Numbered from the stretch's first letter, positions 51,172 through 60,875 are shown. The stretch: 64,000 nt of DNA from Pelomonas sp. SE-A7 (GCF_030345705.1 NZ_JAUASW010000002.1:434001-498000); one strand, 5' to 3'. Notes: generated by a model not told the origin, from the sequence alone. Program-made: numbers and translations.

Positions 51172-53913
51172 TCAGCTGCGGCTCATCGTCGCCCGCAGTG
51201 CTTCCGTCAGGCCATTCAGGCTCTCGGCCAGATGGGCGCGGCTCTCGACCGACAGGCCGCCCTTGGCCACCGCCGCCCGCAGATCGCTCTGCAGTTGCGT
51301 GGCATGCAGGCGCATCAGGCTCAAGGCGTCCGGCGGCAGCGTGGCCGAGCCGCGCGTCAGCAGGGTCTGCACGCGGCGCAGATGCTCGCGCTGCAGGTTG
51401 CGGCGCATGCGCTCGATCTCGGCACCGCTCTTGAGCTCGGACCAGACCGAGTTCTGCAGCGTGCTGTAGACCTCGCTCAGCGAGATCAGTCCGCGGCGCT
51501 TGGCTTCGGGCACATAGCCGGGCAGGTCCAGCAGGCGCGTGGCCGTGTTGGCGGTCAGCAGACGGTCCATGGCGCCGGCCTGGATGCGGGCCACGGCAGC
51601 CGGGATGTTCAGCGGCACGCCGCGGTCACCCTCGTTGTAGTCCAGCGTCAGCGAGGACAGGAACTCGGGGCGGAACTTGAACGAATCCACGCTGAACAGG
51701 CTGCTGCCCAGGAACTGCAGGGCTTCGCGCTGCTTGGCCGGATCGACCGGCGTGAAGCTGGCGCGGCCGGTGCTGCCGGGCAGGTCGCGCACGGCGTGCA
51801 TGCCGCCGACATACTTGCCCACCAGGTCCGCTGCGCGGGCCAGTTGCGAGAAGCCGGACATCAGCGAACGGCGCTGGCGCAGCGGGTCGTCGCCGGCCTG
51901 CGGCTTGCGGTCCTGCACGCGCGCCCACAGCTCCTGCGAGAGCTTGAAGCGCTTCTTGTAGTAGGCCAGCGGGTCGTCGCCCAGGTCGAAGCGGTTGGCC
52001 AGCGGATCCATGCCGTCGTACATGCCGAAGCCGCCGGCGTCCTGGTCGTCGGCATAGGCCAGCTGCGGCTCGGTGCTGCGGCCGGCAATCTTGGCCAGCT
52101 CGGCGGCTTCCTGGGCCTTGTCGATGGGCTTGTAGGCGTACTCGATGGCCCAGTAGTCGTAGGGACCCAGCGTGTGCGGGTTGTAGGCGGCCTGGCCTTC
52201 GCCCTTGAGCGCGAGGTTGACGGCGTTGTAGTCCATCACCGAACCCGAGATCGGGTTCTTGTCGGTCCAGGCCTTGTCCTTCAGCTGCGCCTGCGTGACC
52301 GTGGTCGAGGCCTTGAAGTTGTGCTTGAGGCCCAGCGTGTGGCCGACCTCATGCATGATCGTGTCCTTGATCACGGCCTGCACATAGGCCTCGGCCTCGG
52401 GGCTGTCCGGGGCGATCTCGCCTCGGGATTCCAGCACGTCCAGTGCAAAGCTCATGTCGGCGGCGGCCTCATGGGCATAACTGCAGTGGGCATGGTCGTG
52501 GCGGCCCAGCGGGCCGTTCGCCATTTCCTGCGCGGGGCGGCCGATGTCCTCGACGAAGGTCCGGCGCGAGCCGCGCGAGAACACGTCGCTCATGCCGATG
52601 TCGGCATCGAGGATTTCGCCGGTGCGCGGGTCGACATTGCTCGGGCCAATGGCGAAGCCCACGTCGGCGCCGACGAACCAGCGGATCGAGGCGTGGCCGG
52701 CGTCCATGTTGTCCCAGTCGGCGTCGTCCGGCTGCTGCTTGGCGAGCACGGCGTTCTTGAAGCCGATCTTCTCGAAGGCCTTGTTCCACTCCAGGATGCC
52801 GGCCTCGACCGAGGCGCGGTAGCGGGTCGGGATGTTCTTGTCCATCCAGTAGACGATGGGCTTGACCGGCTCCGACAGCGCGGCCGCCGGGTCCTTCTTC
52901 TCCAGGCGCCAGCGGTGGATGTAGTGGACGCGGTTGGCGGCCTTCATGTCGCCGCCCAGGTCGGTGAAGCTCTCGCTGAAATGGCCCAGGCGCGGGTCGG
53001 CCGCACGCGTCGCCATCAGCTGCTCGGGCAGGGCCGCGAAGCTGTAGACGAAGCTGACGAACATGCTGCGCGGATCCGGCGTGGCGCGCGGCGGCGTGGG
53101 CGTGGGAATGGGCGAAGGCACCAGCGGCGGCGCCGGGATGCGCGCTGTGGCGAAGTGCATGCGCGTGGTCAGCGTCGAGAGCTCCTTCTCGGCGCGGGTG
53201 CTTTCGAACGAGGAGTTGGCACGGTCCAGCGCGAACGGCAGGCGGTAGGCCATCTCCAGGTTGGTGGAATAGGCGGCGATGTCGCTGAACAGGAAGCCGG
53301 CATCGATCAGCACCGACTTGCGCTCGGGATGCTCGGCGCTGGCCACGGCGGCCGAGGCGATCAGGCTGGGCGAGAAGGCCTGCTCGATGGCGCGGGCCGA
53401 ACCCTGGTCGGCCACGGCGCGGAACTTGGTGTTGGGTGCGATCAGCTGGATCTGGTTGCCGACGCGGCGGAACTCGATCATCCAGTCGTTGCCCATCTGG
53501 CTGGCGTAGAGGCCGCGCTCGCCGACGGCATTGGCGATGTTGACCGTGAACAGCACCGGCTTGCCCAGCATGGCCTTGGGCACTTCGAGCCAGACCTTGT
53601 CGTCCTTGCGCCAGATCGGGAACAGGCCGTCCTGCTGCTTGGCGTCCTTGATGACGTCGGCAAAGGGCTTGGGCGCGGTCGGGTCGGCGGGCGGACGGGC
53701 GGCAGCGGCCGGTGCGGCCGCGGGGGCAGCGCCCGAGGCCGGCTTGGCGGCGGCCACGGCGGCGGCCGGGGTCGATGCAGCGGCAGCCGGTGCAGCGGCG
53801 GCAGCGGCTGGCGCTGCCGATTCAGAGGTGGCGGCGCAGGCGCCGAGCAGGGCCACGGCGGCGGCCACGGCCGACAGGTTCAGCACGCGGCGCGAAGAAG
53901 TCGAAAGCTCCAT
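51172..53913 (-). CDS. Large zinc-dependent metalloprotease, predicted lipoprotein (DUF5117/DUF5118 type)
   Basis: The 913-residue product has a signal with lipobox LLGAC (Cys about residue 26) and an Ala/Pro-rich linker to about residue 80. A large N-terminal region follows, then a metzincin-like site HEVGHTLGLKH with His521, His525 and His531 as zinc ligands and the expected Met-turn in SGSVMDYNAV. The layout fits the DUF5117/DUF5118 zinc metalloprotease family found in Proteobacteria and Bacteroidetes. It is likely exported and membrane-attached; the substrate is unknown. The start at 53913 has AAAGGATT upstream. It is monocistronic, with its own terminator, and divergent from yqiA. Confidence 0.88.
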   Translation of the reverse strand: MELSTSSRRVLNLSAVAAAVALLGACAATSESAAPAAAAAAPAAAASTPAAAVAAAKPASGAAPAAAPAAAARPPADPTAPKPFADVIKDAKQQDGLFPIWRKDDKVWLEVPKAMLGKPVLFTVNIANAVGERGLYASQMGNDWMIEFRRVGNQIQLIAPNTKFRAVADQGSARAIEQAFSPSLIASAAVASAEHPERKSVLIDAGFLFSDIAAYSTNLEMAYRLPFALDRANSSFESTRAEKELSTLTTRMHFATARIPAPPLVPSPIPTPTPPRATPDPRSMFVSFVYSFAALPEQLMATRAADPRLGHFSESFTDLGGDMKAANRVHYIHRWRLEKKDPAAALSEPVKPIVYWMDKNIPTRYRASVEAGILEWNKAFEKIGFKNAVLAKQQPDDADWDNMDAGHASIRWFVGADVGFAIGPSNVDPRTGEILDADIGMSDVFSRGSRRTFVEDIGRPAQEMANGPLGRHDHAHCSYAHEAAADMSFALDVLESRGEIAPDSPEAEAYVQAVIKDTIMHEVGHTLGLKHNFKASTTVTQAQLKDKAWTDKNPISGSVMDYNAVNLALKGEGQAAYNPHTLGPYDYWAIEYAYKPIDKAQEAAELAKIAGRSTEPQLAYADDQDAGGFGMYDGMDPLANRFDLGDDPLAYYKKRFKLSQELWARVQDRKPQAGDDPLRQRRSLMSGFSQLARAADLVGKYVGGMHAVRDLPGSTGRASFTPVDPAKQREALQFLGSSLFSVDSFKFRPEFLSSLTLDYNEGDRGVPLNIPAAVARIQAGAMDRLLTANTATRLLDLPGYVPEAKRRGLISLSEVYSTLQNSVWSELKSGAEIERMRRNLQREHLRRVQTLLTRGSATLPPDALSLMRLHATQLQSDLRAAVAKGGLSVESRAHLAESLNGLTEALRATMSRS

Positions 53914-54047
53914 CGAGGAATCCTTTTGATCGGGATCGAAACAAAAAAACGAAGCCGCAACTCTCGCCGTGACCAGGGCCGCCGTCAATCGAGGACAACG
54001 CGGTCCGCGTCCCGCATTCCGGCTTTCGTCGCATAGACTCGCCGGCG

Positions 54048-54629
54048 ATGTCCAGCACCCATCTGCTCTACCTGCACGGCTTCCGTTCCTCGCCGGCCTC
54101 GGCCAAGGCGCTGCGCATGGCGCGCTGGGTCAAGGAGCAGCGCCCGGACCTGGTGTTCGCCGCCCCTCAGCTGCCGCCCTCGCCCCGCGAAGCCATGGCC
54201 CGGGTGGCCGCGCTGACCGGCGACTGGCCGGCCGCGACCATGGCCGTGATGGGCAGCTCGCTGGGCGGCTTCTATGCCACCTTTGTCGCCCAGCAGCGCG
54301 GCTGCCGCGCCGTGCTCTTGAACCCGGCCGTCGATCCGGCCCGCGACCTGGCCGCCTACATAGGCGAGCAGACCTGCTGGCAGAACCCCGACGAGCATTT
54401 CTTCTTCCGCGCCGAATTCGTCGACGAGCTGCGCCAGCTGGCCGTCGGACCGCTGGCCCATCCCGAGCGCCTCATGGCCGTGATCGCCAAGGGCGACGAG
54501 GTGCTGGACTGGCACGAGATGCACGCCCGCTACGCCCAGTGCCGCATCAAGCTGCTGGAAGGCAGCGACCATGGGCTCTCGGACTTCGACGACTACCTCA
54601 ACGAACTGACGGACTTTCTACAGCTATGA
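54048..54629 (+). CDS. yqiA: YqiA-type esterase (alpha/beta hydrolase)
   Basis: The 193-residue product is a small alpha/beta hydrolase of the YqiA/UPF0227 type. It starts HLLYLHGFRSSPASAKA and has the nucleophile elbow VMGSSLGGFYAT (Ser71), VIAKGDEVLDW with the probable acid, and EGSDHGLSDFDDYL with the catalytic His. E. coli YqiA hydrolyses short acyl esters; the natural substrate is unknown. Its TGA overlaps the ATG of the fabG-like gene as ATGA. The metalloprotease gene starts 134 bp away in the opposite direction. Confidence 0.9.
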   Translation: MSSTHLLYLHGFRSSPASAKALRMARWVKEQRPDLVFAAPQLPPSPREAMARVAALTGDWPAATMAVMGSSLGGFYATFVAQQRGCRAVLLNPAVDPARDLAAYIGEQTCWQNPDEHFFFRAEFVDELRQLAVGPLAHPERLMAVIAKGDEVLDWHEMHARYAQCRIKLLEGSDHGLSDFDDYLNELTDFLQL

Positions 54630-55366
54630 GACTCCAGAACAAGGTCTGCATCATCACCGGCGCCGCCCAGGGCATTGGCCTGGCCACCGCGCTGAAGTTC
54701 GCCCAGGAGGGTGCCAGCGTGGTCGTCTGCGACCTGCGTCCCGAGGGCGTGGAAGCCGCGGTCGAGGCCTGCCAGAAGCTGGGCGCCACCGCCCAGGGCC
54801 ACACGGTCGACGTGACCGACCGGGTGTCGGTGGACCTGATGGTCGCCGCCGTGCTGGAGGAGTTCGGCCGCATCGACGTGCTGGTCAACAACGCCGGCAT
54901 CACCAAGGACGCGCGGCTGCAGAAGATGACGCTGGCCCAGTTCGACGCGGTGATCGACGTCAACCTGCGCGGCGTCTTCCACTGCGCCCAGGCCGTGGCC
55001 GACACCATGGTGGCTCAAGGAGCCGGCGTGATCCTCAATGCCTCGTCCGTGGTTGGCATCTACGGCAACTTCGGCCAGACCAATTACGCCGCCGCCAAGT
55101 TCGGCGTGATCGGCTTCACCAAGACCTGGAGCCGCGAACTGGGGCCCAAGGGCGTGCGCGTCAATGCCGTGGCGCCGGGCTTCATAGAGACGCCCATCCT
55201 CGGCACCATCCCGCAGAAGGTGATCGACGAGATGCAGGCCCATGTGCCGCTGCGCCGGCTGGGCAAGCCGGAAGAGATCGCCAGCGTCTACGCCTTCCTG
55301 GCCAGCGACGAAGCCAGCTACGTCAACGGCGCGGTGCTGGAGGTGTCGGGCGGGATGACGGTCTGA
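54626..55366 (+). CDS. Short-chain dehydrogenase/reductase, FabG-like
   Basis: The 246-residue product is a classical SDR. The NAD(P)-binding motif is TGAAQGIG near residue 11, VNNAGITKDARLQKMT lies near 88, and the catalytic Ser/Tyr/Lys sit in NASSVVGIYGNFGQTNYAAAK. VNAVAPGFIETPI follows. It closely resembles 3-oxoacyl-ACP reductase FabG. Outside the fatty-acid synthesis cluster it may serve polyhydroxyalkanoate or other 3-oxoacyl chemistry. It is coupled to yqiA by a 4 bp overlap. Its last 44 bp overlap the end of the convergent EptA-like gene. Confidence 0.9.
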   Translation: MRLQNKVCIITGAAQGIGLATALKFAQEGASVVVCDLRPEGVEAAVEACQKLGATAQGHTVDVTDRVSVDLMVAAVLEEFGRIDVLVNNAGITKDARLQKMTLAQFDAVIDVNLRGVFHCAQAVADTMVAQGAGVILNASSVVGIYGNFGQTNYAAAKFGVIGFTKTWSRELGPKGVRVNAVAPGFIETPILGTIPQKVIDEMQAHVPLRRLGKPEEIASVYAFLASDEASYVNGAVLEVSGGMTV

Positions 55367-56972
55367 GCGCCGGCCGGGCCGGGCAGACGGCCTCGTAGGT
55401 CGTCGCCGGGCTGCCCAGGAAGGCCTGCACCGGTCGCGGCCGCTCGACAAAGCCGGGCGACGCAAAGCTGCTGCCGGCGGCCTCGCCGCTCCAGCGCACG
55501 CCGGCCAGGTCCAGCGTGGTAGCGAACAGGTCCTGGTGGCTGATGCGCTTGTCGACATGGGCCCGCAGCGCGGCCACGGCCTCGCCGCGCTGCCGGCGGT
55601 AGGCCTCGTTGGACCAGATGATCAAGGGCACGTCCAGGTCCATGCAGCTGGGCACGGGCCGGCCGTGCATGAACAGCTTGCCGCCTTCGCCCTCGAACAA
55701 GGCCTCGCCATGGTCCGAGGTGTAGATCAGCAGGGCCGGGCCGGCTTGCGTGCGCAGTGAATCGATCAGGCGAGCCAGGAACTGATCCAGGGCGACCAGG
55801 GTGTTGTCGTAGGAATTGATCGTCTCCAGCCGGTGCGAGACCTGCGGCTGGCCCGAGATGCCTGCATCGGTCAGCGTGGGCCGGAACTGCCGGGCATCGG
55901 CCGCATAGCGGTCTTCGTAGGGGAAGTGGCTGCCCATCATGTGCAGCACCACGAACCGCCGGTCGCCACCCTGACGGACGAAGGATTCGAAGGGCGGCAG
56001 CAGGCTGATGTCCTTGCGGAAGTAGAGCTCGGCAGCGCTGGTGGAATGATCCAGCACGTCGGCCTGGCGGCTCAGGTCGGACACCTCCTGGTTGGAGAGC
56101 CAGGCGGTCTTGAAGCCGGCCTCGCGGAAGGTCTGCACCAGCGAGGCGCGGCCCTCAGGGGCCTCCCAGCTGACCAGGCGGGGCACGGCGCCGGCCGTCC
56201 ATTGCGCGGTGGACACGGCGTCGCTGAACGAGACCAGCTCCTGCCTGCGACTGTCCAGGCGCGGCGTGGTGGGCCGGGCATAGCCGTTGAGGCTCAGGTG
56301 GTCGCGCCGGACGCTCTCGCCGATCACCAGGACCACCAGCATCGGTTCCGTGCTTTCGCTGCGGCCCTGCACGCTGGCCATGGCCCGGTCCTGCCGGTCG
56401 CGTTCCAGGCTGCGCTGCACCGACAGCACCAGGTTCAGCGGGAACACCAGGCTGGCCGCCTGGTTGTCGAACAGCGGCGGCAGCTTGACGTAATGCGCCA
56501 GGTCCTGGCGACCCAGCATCCCGACCATGGCATAGAGCAGCACGCCGGCCAGCGTGGCCCGGCGCCAGCGCCAGCGTGCCTCGGAACCCAGGCCGACGAG
56601 CAGCACCAGATAGACGACGACACAGGCCGGCACCCACAGCAGCATCCAGCCGAACGAGGCCACCATGGTCCAGGCGTCGCGCAGGCTGCTGTGCAGGGCC
56701 GCCGACACCAGCACGTCGCCCGGCACGCTGCGGTAGTAGGCGCACAGGAAGACATAGACCGGAATCAGCGGGATCAGCGGCAGCCACAGCAGGAAGTAGA
56801 GCTTGAGCCGCTGCAGCAGGCACAAAGGCACCGCCAGCACGAACAGGCTCAGGAGCAGCACGGCCAGCGATTCACCGAGGTCCAGGCCCTCGGCCAGCAG
56901 CGGCGTGGCCAGACCCGGCAGCCACAGCAAGAGGCCCAGCAGCAAGGCCCGGAGTCGATCGGCTGGTCTCAT
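55323..56972 (-). CDS. EptA/CptA-like phosphoethanolamine transferase (alkaline-phosphatase superfamily)
   Basis: The 549-residue inner-membrane protein has five N-terminal hydrophobic segments (to about residue 155) and a periplasmic sulfatase-like catalytic domain. The nucleophile motif reads VIGESVRRDHLSLNGYARP, with Ser220 where EptA has Thr. The metal-binding YTSDHGEALFEG is near residue 440. Relatives transfer phosphoethanolamine to lipid A or other envelope glycans, giving polymyxin resistance in some species. The ATG at 56972 directly precedes the first membrane helix. It lies 94 bp after the Ser/Thr kinase on the same strand. The acceptor is not known. Confidence 0.85.
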   Translation of the reverse strand: MRPADRLRALLLGLLLWLPGLATPLLAEGLDLGESLAVLLLSLFVLAVPLCLLQRLKLYFLLWLPLIPLIPVYVFLCAYYRSVPGDVLVSAALHSSLRDAWTMVASFGWMLLWVPACVVVYLVLLVGLGSEARWRWRRATLAGVLLYAMVGMLGRQDLAHYVKLPPLFDNQAASLVFPLNLVLSVQRSLERDRQDRAMASVQGRSESTEPMLVVLVIGESVRRDHLSLNGYARPTTPRLDSRRQELVSFSDAVSTAQWTAGAVPRLVSWEAPEGRASLVQTFREAGFKTAWLSNQEVSDLSRQADVLDHSTSAAELYFRKDISLLPPFESFVRQGGDRRFVVLHMMGSHFPYEDRYAADARQFRPTLTDAGISGQPQVSHRLETINSYDNTLVALDQFLARLIDSLRTQAGPALLIYTSDHGEALFEGEGGKLFMHGRPVPSCMDLDVPLIIWSNEAYRRQRGEAVAALRAHVDKRISHQDLFATTLDLAGVRWSGEAAGSSFASPGFVERPRPVQAFLGSPATTYEAVCPARPALRPSSRPTPPAPRR

Positions 56973-57066
56973 CGTGATGGCGGTGGCGACGGGGGCTTGG
57001 ACGGGGTCCGCATGATAGCCACGGCACCCGGCCGCGTCGGCCGCGGCAGCGCCTACGGCGGACGGA

Positions 57067-59694
57067 TCAGGCGCCGCCGCAGACCCGCGTCGCCAGCCGT
57101 TGCTCGTCGCGCGCCAGGGCCTGGGTCCGGGCTGCCTGGCGCAGGCCGGCGCAGGCCTCGCCGCGCCACCCGGCTTCGGCACCAGGCAGCTCGGCAAGCG
57201 AGCCGGTCAGGCGGCTGAGCACCACGCGCGCATCGCGATCCTGCGGCTGGCGCTGCACGAAGTCCTGCAACAAGGCCAGCTGTTCTCGGCCCAGCGCCAG
57301 GGCCCGGGCCGGCTGGCCGGTCTGGGCCAGCGCGCCCGCCAGGTCGGCCGTCAGCCAGCTGCGCCGCAGCAGGACCGACTTCCACATCGCCGGCGCCGCC
57401 TTGCCGGCATCGGGCTGGGGCGAGGCGGCCAGCGCGATCTCCAGCGGCTGCACCGCCGCTTCCGGCTTGCCCTGGGCCAGCAGGGCCCGCCCCAGGTGGG
57501 CGCCCAGCAGCTTGCGCGTCTGCACCCATTTACTCTGCGGCCCCTCGGTCTGGATGATGCTGTCCAGCAGCGCCAGACTGCGCCGGCTGCTGGCCTCGGC
57601 AGCCGAGGCGTCACCGCGCCGCCAGGCGGTGAAAGCCAGGTGCGACAGTTCCACCGCGAGGCTGCTCCGCGCGCCCAGGTTGTGCGACTCCTCCCTCAGC
57701 TCCGCCTCATGGTTCGCCACTGCCTTCTGTTCGAACTCGTATGCCTCGTCCAGCCGGCCCAGATTGACCAGGCTGCGCGAGCGGGCGCCGGCCAGCGTGC
57801 CCAGTTCGTGGACGATCTCGCGGTGGTGCTGCTCCGCCTCCATGGCCTCGAAGGCCGCGCTGGCCCGCTGGAACCATTCCAGGGCCACGGCCGGCTTGTT
57901 GAGACTGGGCCGGCCGCTGGCATCGTGGAACTGGCCGATGTAGAGCCAGGTCTGGGCCAGCGGCCCCTGGAGCTCACGCTCCTTGGGAAAGCGTTTGAGG
58001 CCGGTCTGCAGGATGTCCTCGCTTTGCCGGGCCAGGCCCAGGGCATCGTCCATGCGGCCATCGGCGCGCGCCTGCAAGGCCCGGATGATGTGCATGTTGG
58101 CGTAGCTCTGGATGAACTCGAGGTCGCCCTGCTTGGCCGGCCAGGCGCGGCGCGCATAGTCGATCGCGCGGCTGGCATTGCGCTCGGCCTCGCGGCCCTT
58201 GCCGAGGCTGAGGCCGGTGTCGTTGCCCTGGATCTCGGCAATGCTCTCGTAGACGATGGCCAGGTCGCCCAGCAGGTCCAGATCGCTCTCGGCCTGGGCC
58301 ACCAGGGTTTCCAGGCTGTCCAAGGTGTCCCGCAGCATAGCCTCCTTGGCCTGCATGCCGCCAGGCAGGTTGCTCAAGGCCTGGCCCATGCGCCGCACCA
58401 CGCCGCGGTTGAACTGCTTGACTGCGGCCAGCCGCGACTCGGCCAGTTCACGGGCATGCAGGGTCTCGCGCCATTGCCAGGCTGCGGCACTGCCACCCGC
58501 GAGCAGCCCGAACAGACCCACGACCAGAGCCGCCACGGCGGCACGGTGGCGGCGCATCAGCTTGCCGAGCACATAACGCCAGTCCTGGGCTCGCGCACTG
58601 ACCGGCAGGCCGTCCAGCCAGGCGCGCAGGTCGTCATGCAGGGCCTGCACCGTGGGATAGCGCCGCGCCGGCTCTTTCTCCAGCGCCTTCATGACGATGT
58701 TGTCCAGGTCGCCGCGCAGCTCGGGGCGCTGCGCCACCAGGCTGGGTGGTTGGGGCTGCTCGTCGAGCACGGCGCGGGCCTGCTCGGCCGGGGTCGTGGC
58801 CTCGCGGCCGTAAGGGGACAAGCCGGCCAGCAGCTGGTAGAGCAGCACGCCCAGCGAATAGATGTCGGTGGCGGTGGAGACCGGCTCGCCGCGCACCTGC
58901 TCCGGGCTGGCATAGGCCGGGGTGAACGGCCGCTGGCCGTTCAGCGTCAAGGGTTCGGCCCCGGCTTCGAGGCGCATCTCCAGCGGATCCAGGGCCTTGG
59001 CGATGCCGAAGTCCAGCAGCTTGACCCGGCCCTCGCGATCCACCAGTGCATTGCCGGGCTTGAGGTCGCGATGCACCAGCAGCTGGCCATGGGCATGGGC
59101 CACGGCCTCACAGAGCTGCAGCATCAGGCCCACCCGTTCGCGCAGCGGCAGCGACCTGGCCGCCTGGTCCAGCGGCTGGCCTTGTATCCGCTCCATCACG
59201 AAGTAAGGCCGTCCGTCCTCGCTGAGGCCGGCATCGAACAGCTGGGCGATATGCGGGTGGTGCAAGCGCGCCAGCGCCTGCTGCTCCTGGGCGAAACGGC
59301 GCTGCACGGCGGCGCCGTCCAGGCCCTGGCGCAGGAGCTTGATTGCTGCCTCGCCTTCGAAGCGCCCGTCGACCCGGCGCGCCGCCCAGACCTCGCCCAT
59401 GCCGCCCAGGCCGAGCAGCTCGGTCAGGGCCCAGCCACCCAGCCGCAGGCCGGGCCGGCCGCCGGGCGCCTGCGCCGGCAGCAGTGGATCGAGCAGCAGG
59501 CGGCCGGCTCCGGCATCGGTCTGCTGCGCGAGCAGCGACAACAGCTCGCCGCGCACCGCCGCGTCCAGCCCGGCCTGGTCGGCCAGTGCCGCCCTTTGCT
59601 CCGGCGGCAGGGCAAGCGCCTGCTCGAACAAACGGCGCAGCTCGGCCCATTGCTCGGGGCTCAGGGGCGAGGATCCGGTGGCGGCAGTGCTCAC
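57067..59694 (-). CDS. Membrane-bound Hanks-type Ser/Thr protein kinase with C-terminal TPR-like sensor
   Basis: The 875-residue product has an N-terminal extension (1-85), a kinase domain at about 86-365 and one membrane helix (385-407). A region of about 470 residues rich in TPR-like helical repeats follows. Kinase hallmarks are the glycine loop LGLGGMGEVWAA, Lys119, HRDLKPGN (Asp210), DFG at 228-230 and PAYASPEQ. It should be active. The layout matches kinases encoded next to ECF-like sigma factors of the TIGR02999/ECF43 kind, which lies divergently just upstream. The TPR part probably faces the periplasm and may sense a signal. It lies 56 bp after the 350-residue secreted protein gene. 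Confidence 0.93.
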   Translation of the reverse strand: MSTAATGSSPLSPEQWAELRRLFEQALALPPEQRAALADQAGLDAAVRGELLSLLAQQTDAGAGRLLLDPLLPAQAPGGRPGLRLGGWALTELLGLGGMGEVWAARRVDGRFEGEAAIKLLRQGLDGAAVQRRFAQEQQALARLHHPHIAQLFDAGLSEDGRPYFVMERIQGQPLDQAARSLPLRERVGLMLQLCEAVAHAHGQLLVHRDLKPGNALVDREGRVKLLDFGIAKALDPLEMRLEAGAEPLTLNGQRPFTPAYASPEQVRGEPVSTATDIYSLGVLLYQLLAGLSPYGREATTPAEQARAVLDEQPQPPSLVAQRPELRGDLDNIVMKALEKEPARRYPTVQALHDDLRAWLDGLPVSARAQDWRYVLGKLMRRHRAAVAALVVGLFGLLAGGSAAAWQWRETLHARELAESRLAAVKQFNRGVVRRMGQALSNLPGGMQAKEAMLRDTLDSLETLVAQAESDLDLLGDLAIVYESIAEIQGNDTGLSLGKGREAERNASRAIDYARRAWPAKQGDLEFIQSYANMHIIRALQARADGRMDDALGLARQSEDILQTGLKRFPKERELQGPLAQTWLYIGQFHDASGRPSLNKPAVALEWFQRASAAFEAMEAEQHHREIVHELGTLAGARSRSLVNLGRLDEAYEFEQKAVANHEAELREESHNLGARSSLAVELSHLAFTAWRRGDASAAEASSRRSLALLDSIIQTEGPQSKWVQTRKLLGAHLGRALLAQGKPEAAVQPLEIALAASPQPDAGKAAPAMWKSVLLRRSWLTADLAGALAQTGQPARALALGREQLALLQDFVQRQPQDRDARVVLSRLTGSLAELPGAEAGWRGEACAGLRQAARTQALARDEQRLATRVCGGA

Positions 59695-59750
59695 AGGGCG
59701 GTCCGTCAGGCGTGGGGGTGCATGGATTCTGCGGGTCGCCCAGCCGCCGA

Positions 59751-60803
59751 CTACTTAGCGCTTGCCCGCATCGGCAGCGCTTCGGCCAGCATGCGGGCCA
59801 CCAGCTTGAGGCCGGCCGCCATCTGCTCGGCATAGTCGTCGGCCGGCGTGACCTTGTAGCGGGCGCCCTTGCTGCCGCCGCCGGCCAGGGCCTTGAGGAA
59901 GCCGATGGCCGCCTCGCTGGTGCTCTCGCCCATGGCGGTGACGGACTTGGCGATGGGCTGCTCAAGATAGATGGTTCGCATCAGCGGCACCGGCACACCG
60001 CCCAGGGAAGTGAACATGTGCAGCTGGCTGGGGCTGTTGCCGGCCGGCTCGGTGGCAATGGCCAGGCCGACCTTGGCCTTGACGCCGGCATCGGCGCCGG
60101 CGCTGATGCGCTCGCCCAGGCCCATCTCCTGCAGCGAGGCGAAGTCCACGACCAGGATGATCTTGAGGAAGCCGACATCGGGGCCCAGGCGCTCGGCCCG
60201 CTTGATGTCGGACATGCCCATCATGAAGCGGCCCCCGTCGACGGTGCCGCTGCCGAAGGTCAGTACCTCGCCGCTCTTGCTGAAGAAGCCCGGCTCGCGC
60301 TGCGCGGCCCGCGGCGTGGCGGCGACCTGGGCGGCGAATTCGGCATCGGCCAGCATCTCTTCGTTGCTGAGCAGCTGATAGCCGCGCGCCGTCAGCAGCT
60401 CGCGCAGCTGGGCCTGCATGCCGTCGGTGAGCGCCTGGTAGACATCGGGGCCGGGTGCCTCCAGCTGGTACTGGACGCTGGCACGGGCCTCGCGGGTCTG
60501 GCCTATGCCGATGCTTCGCTTGGTCTGGGAGACGCTGTTGTCGGTGATGTAGCGCACTTCGAAGCTGCTGATGCCCAGGCGCGGCGGCGTCTTGTCGCGG
60601 AGGGTCAGCTGGGGCACGGGCTTCTGGGCCGTCTGGCTCATGGCCGCGGCGAAGTCGCTCTGCTCGGTCAGCACCAAGGGCTTCTCGGTGGGCTTGAGCA
60701 GGTCGAACAGGCCGGCATGGGCGGGAGTGGAGCCGATGGCCAGGGCCAGCGTCAGCAAAGTGGCTTGGGCCAGAATCCGGAAATCGGCGGCGAAGGCTTG
60801 CAT
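59751..60803 (-). CDS. Secreted protein of unknown function next to the kinase
   Basis: I do not recognise a named family. The 350-residue product has a clear signal peptide (ALAIGSTPAHA, cleavage near residue 30). A mature region with mixed alpha/beta character follows, including RLGISSFEVRYITDNSVSQT, TDGMQAQLRELLTARGYQLL and LKIILVVDFASLQEMGLGER. No lipobox or C-terminal anchor is seen. It is transcribed with the kinase gene and divergently from the sigma gene. The promoter region carries the same 13 bp box as the PEP-CTERM gene. It could be a ligand or sensor for the kinase, or a target of the sigma factor. Confidence 0.75.
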   Translation of the reverse strand: MQAFAADFRILAQATLLTLALAIGSTPAHAGLFDLLKPTEKPLVLTEQSDFAAAMSQTAQKPVPQLTLRDKTPPRLGISSFEVRYITDNSVSQTKRSIGIGQTREARASVQYQLEAPGPDVYQALTDGMQAQLRELLTARGYQLLSNEEMLADAEFAAQVAATPRAAQREPGFFSKSGEVLTFGSGTVDGGRFMMGMSDIKRAERLGPDVGFLKIILVVDFASLQEMGLGERISAGADAGVKAKVGLAIATEPAGNSPSQLHMFTSLGGVPVPLMRTIYLEQPIAKSVTAMGESTSEAAIGFLKALAGGGSKGARYKVTPADDYAEQMAAGLKLVARMLAEALPMRASAK

Positions 60804-60819
60804 GGGGTTCTCCAAACGG

Positions 60820-60844
60820 GGCTGTACTGGCCTACGCGGGAAAG
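60820..60844 (-). promoter_or_regulatory. Shared box upstream of the secreted-protein gene
   Basis: On the minus strand the 13-mer CTTTCCCGCGTAG (60844-60832) is followed by a partly matching 12 bp. The same 13-mer occurs in the sense orientation upstream of the PEP-CTERM gene at 61434-61446; over 25 bp the two sites share 21 positions. It ends 16 bp before the start codon at 60803, consistent with a promoter element. Confidence 0.6.
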
Positions 60845-60875
60845 GCCGGCCGCGCGGCTCACACAGGAGAAATGC

